Positions 63,370 to 64,000 of a DNA stretch of 64,000 nucleotides are shown piece after piece. The number at the start of each line of letters is the position of its first letter. Position 1 is the stretch's first letter. Under the pieces are notes generated by a model. That model made no database searches. It saw only the letters and a list, made by a program, of their open reading frames with translations, and was not told the DNA's origin. This stretch comes from Methylobacterium isbiliense (GTDB lineage: Bacteria > Pseudomonadota > Alphaproteobacteria > Rhizobiales > Beijerinckiaceae): contig NZ_BPQQ01000036.1 in NCBI RefSeq assembly GCF_022179325.1, forward strand, positions 1 through 64,000, read 5' to 3'. The translations under genes were made by a program, and so were the position numbers.

Positions 63370-64000
63370 TCAGGCGGTGCCGTCGCCCTGCAGGTAGCCG
63401 GAGCGGCGGCTGTCGGGCATCTGCAGCGAGGTCAGGAACGCGATCAGGCACATGGCGGTCACGTACCAGAAGAACCACGTCTCGACGCCCCAATCCTTGA
63501 AGCTCAGCGCCACGAACTCGGCCGAGCCGCCGAACAGCGCGTTGGCGATGGCGTAGGACAGGCCGACGCCGAGCGCGCGCACCTCCGCGGGGAACATCTC
63601 GGCTTTCACGAGGCCGCTGATCGAGGTGTAGAACGACACGCACAGCAGCGCCGCCGTGATCAGCCCGTAGGCCAGAACCGGGTTCGTGGTGCCGCCGATC
63701 GCGTGCAGCAGCGGCACCGTCAGCAGTGTGGTCGAGGCCCCGAAGATCAGCATCGCGGTCTTGCGGCCGAACCTGTCGGCGAAGAGACCGAACAGCGGCT
63801 GCACCACCATGTAGGTGAAGAGCACCGCCGTCATCGTCAGGTTGGCGGTCTTCTTGTCCATGTGGGCGGTGTTCACCAGGTACTTCTGCATGTAGGTGGT
63901 GAACGTGTAGAAGATCAGCGAACCGCCGGCGGTGTAGCCGAGCACCGTCAGGAAGGCGCGGCGGTGGTGGCGCCAGATCGCCAGCATGCTGCCCGCCTCC
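63370..64000 (-). CDS. MHS-family MFS transporter, C-terminal part (runs off the window)
   Basis: The gene continues beyond the right edge; the visible 210 residues form the C-terminal half of an MHS symporter: [24 protein letters not shown], cited here in shorter pieces ([14 protein letters not shown]), [13 protein letters not shown] and [17 protein letters not shown]. These match the KgtP (alpha-ketoglutarate) and related dicarboxylate-permease branch. No start is in view: the frame stays open through codons GAG GCG GGC AGC before the internal ATG at 63987. It is the second MHS transporter in the window. Confidence 0.85.
   Translation of the reverse strand, partial: EAGSMLAIWRHHRRAFLTVLGYTAGGSLIFYTFTTYMQKYLVNTAHMDKKTANLTMTAVLFTYMVVQPLFGLFADRFGRKTAMLIFGASTTLLTVPLLHAIGGTTNPVLAYGLITAALLCVSFYTSISGLVKAEMFPAEVRALGVGLSYAIANALFGGSAEFVALSFKDWGVETWFFWYVTAMCLIAFLTSLQMPDSRRSGYLQGDGTA

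Overview
The window is about 64 kb of very GC-rich DNA (roughly 70% or more by eye) with dense, short-spaced genes and many GTG/TTG starts. Gene content points to an alphaproteobacterium of the Hyphomicrobiales, most plausibly a Methylobacterium-like organism. The evidence is a MucR/Ros regulator, a pduO-etfB-etfA-hbd run, cysteine-rich-repeat and GCG/CRP-type secreted proteins, DUF2852 and DUF3297 proteins, and an HWE histidine kinase. The genus is an inference. No rRNA, tRNA, insertion sequence or CRISPR array was recognised.

Layout. 0.1-2.6 kb: YcjX/YcjF stress pair. 2.6-6.4 kb: 4-hydroxybenzoate hydroxylase (pobA) divergent from an AraC regulator that is translationally coupled to an aldo/keto reductase, then a small secreted protein. 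6.5-25.65 kb: a phage-derived particle locus. It has an S24 CI-like repressor facing left. Facing right are a tiny membrane protein, a NusG paralogue with an arginine-rich N-terminus, a sigma70-like promoter with a structured leader, and then 20 tightly packed co-directional genes: terminase, portal, capsid, neck, and a tail cassette that follows the gene-transfer-agent (GTA) order gp10 to gp15. No integrase, replication or recognisable lysis gene lies between the host genes on either side.

25.7-30.1 kb: L,D-transpeptidase, a MucR-type regulator lacking the usual zinc ligands, a repeat-rich secreted protein with a strong terminator, a DEDDh exonuclease and an MHS-family transporter. 30.2-37.8 kb: a UxaA-family dehydratase at the end of a branched-chain-type ABC operon (with a LivM-LivG fusion), divergent from an Ldh_2-family dehydrogenase; together they look like uptake and oxidation/dehydration of a hydroxy acid. 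37.9-43.3 kb: an alpha/beta hydrolase, a PuuE-like deacetylase and an NMT1-type ABC transporter, divergent from a LysR regulator with a perfect palindrome in its promoter.

43.4-50.6 kb: a spore-photoproduct-lyase-like radical SAM protein, a large HWE sensor kinase, an SLT/SPOR lytic transglycosylase, and a three-gene operon of unknowns whose first gene is only 56 codons. 50.8-54.1 kb: a URC-type pyrimidine catabolism cluster (GTP cyclohydrolase II-like URC1, DUF1688 URC4, uracil phosphoribosyltransferase). 54.2-59.1 kb: a quinone oxidoreductase and the pduO-etfB-etfA-hbd operon. 59.2-64 kb: PagL-type lipid A deacylase, a cysteine-rich secreted protein, acetyl-CoA synthetase, a small secreted protein and a truncated MHS transporter running off the right edge.

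The most notable region is the 6.5-25.65 kb locus. Its gene inventory resembles a domesticated, GTA-like particle cluster, and the NusG paralogue plus leader suggest processive antitermination control of the 17-kb operon. That interpretation is inference from gene content and order; particle production and DNA packaging are untested.
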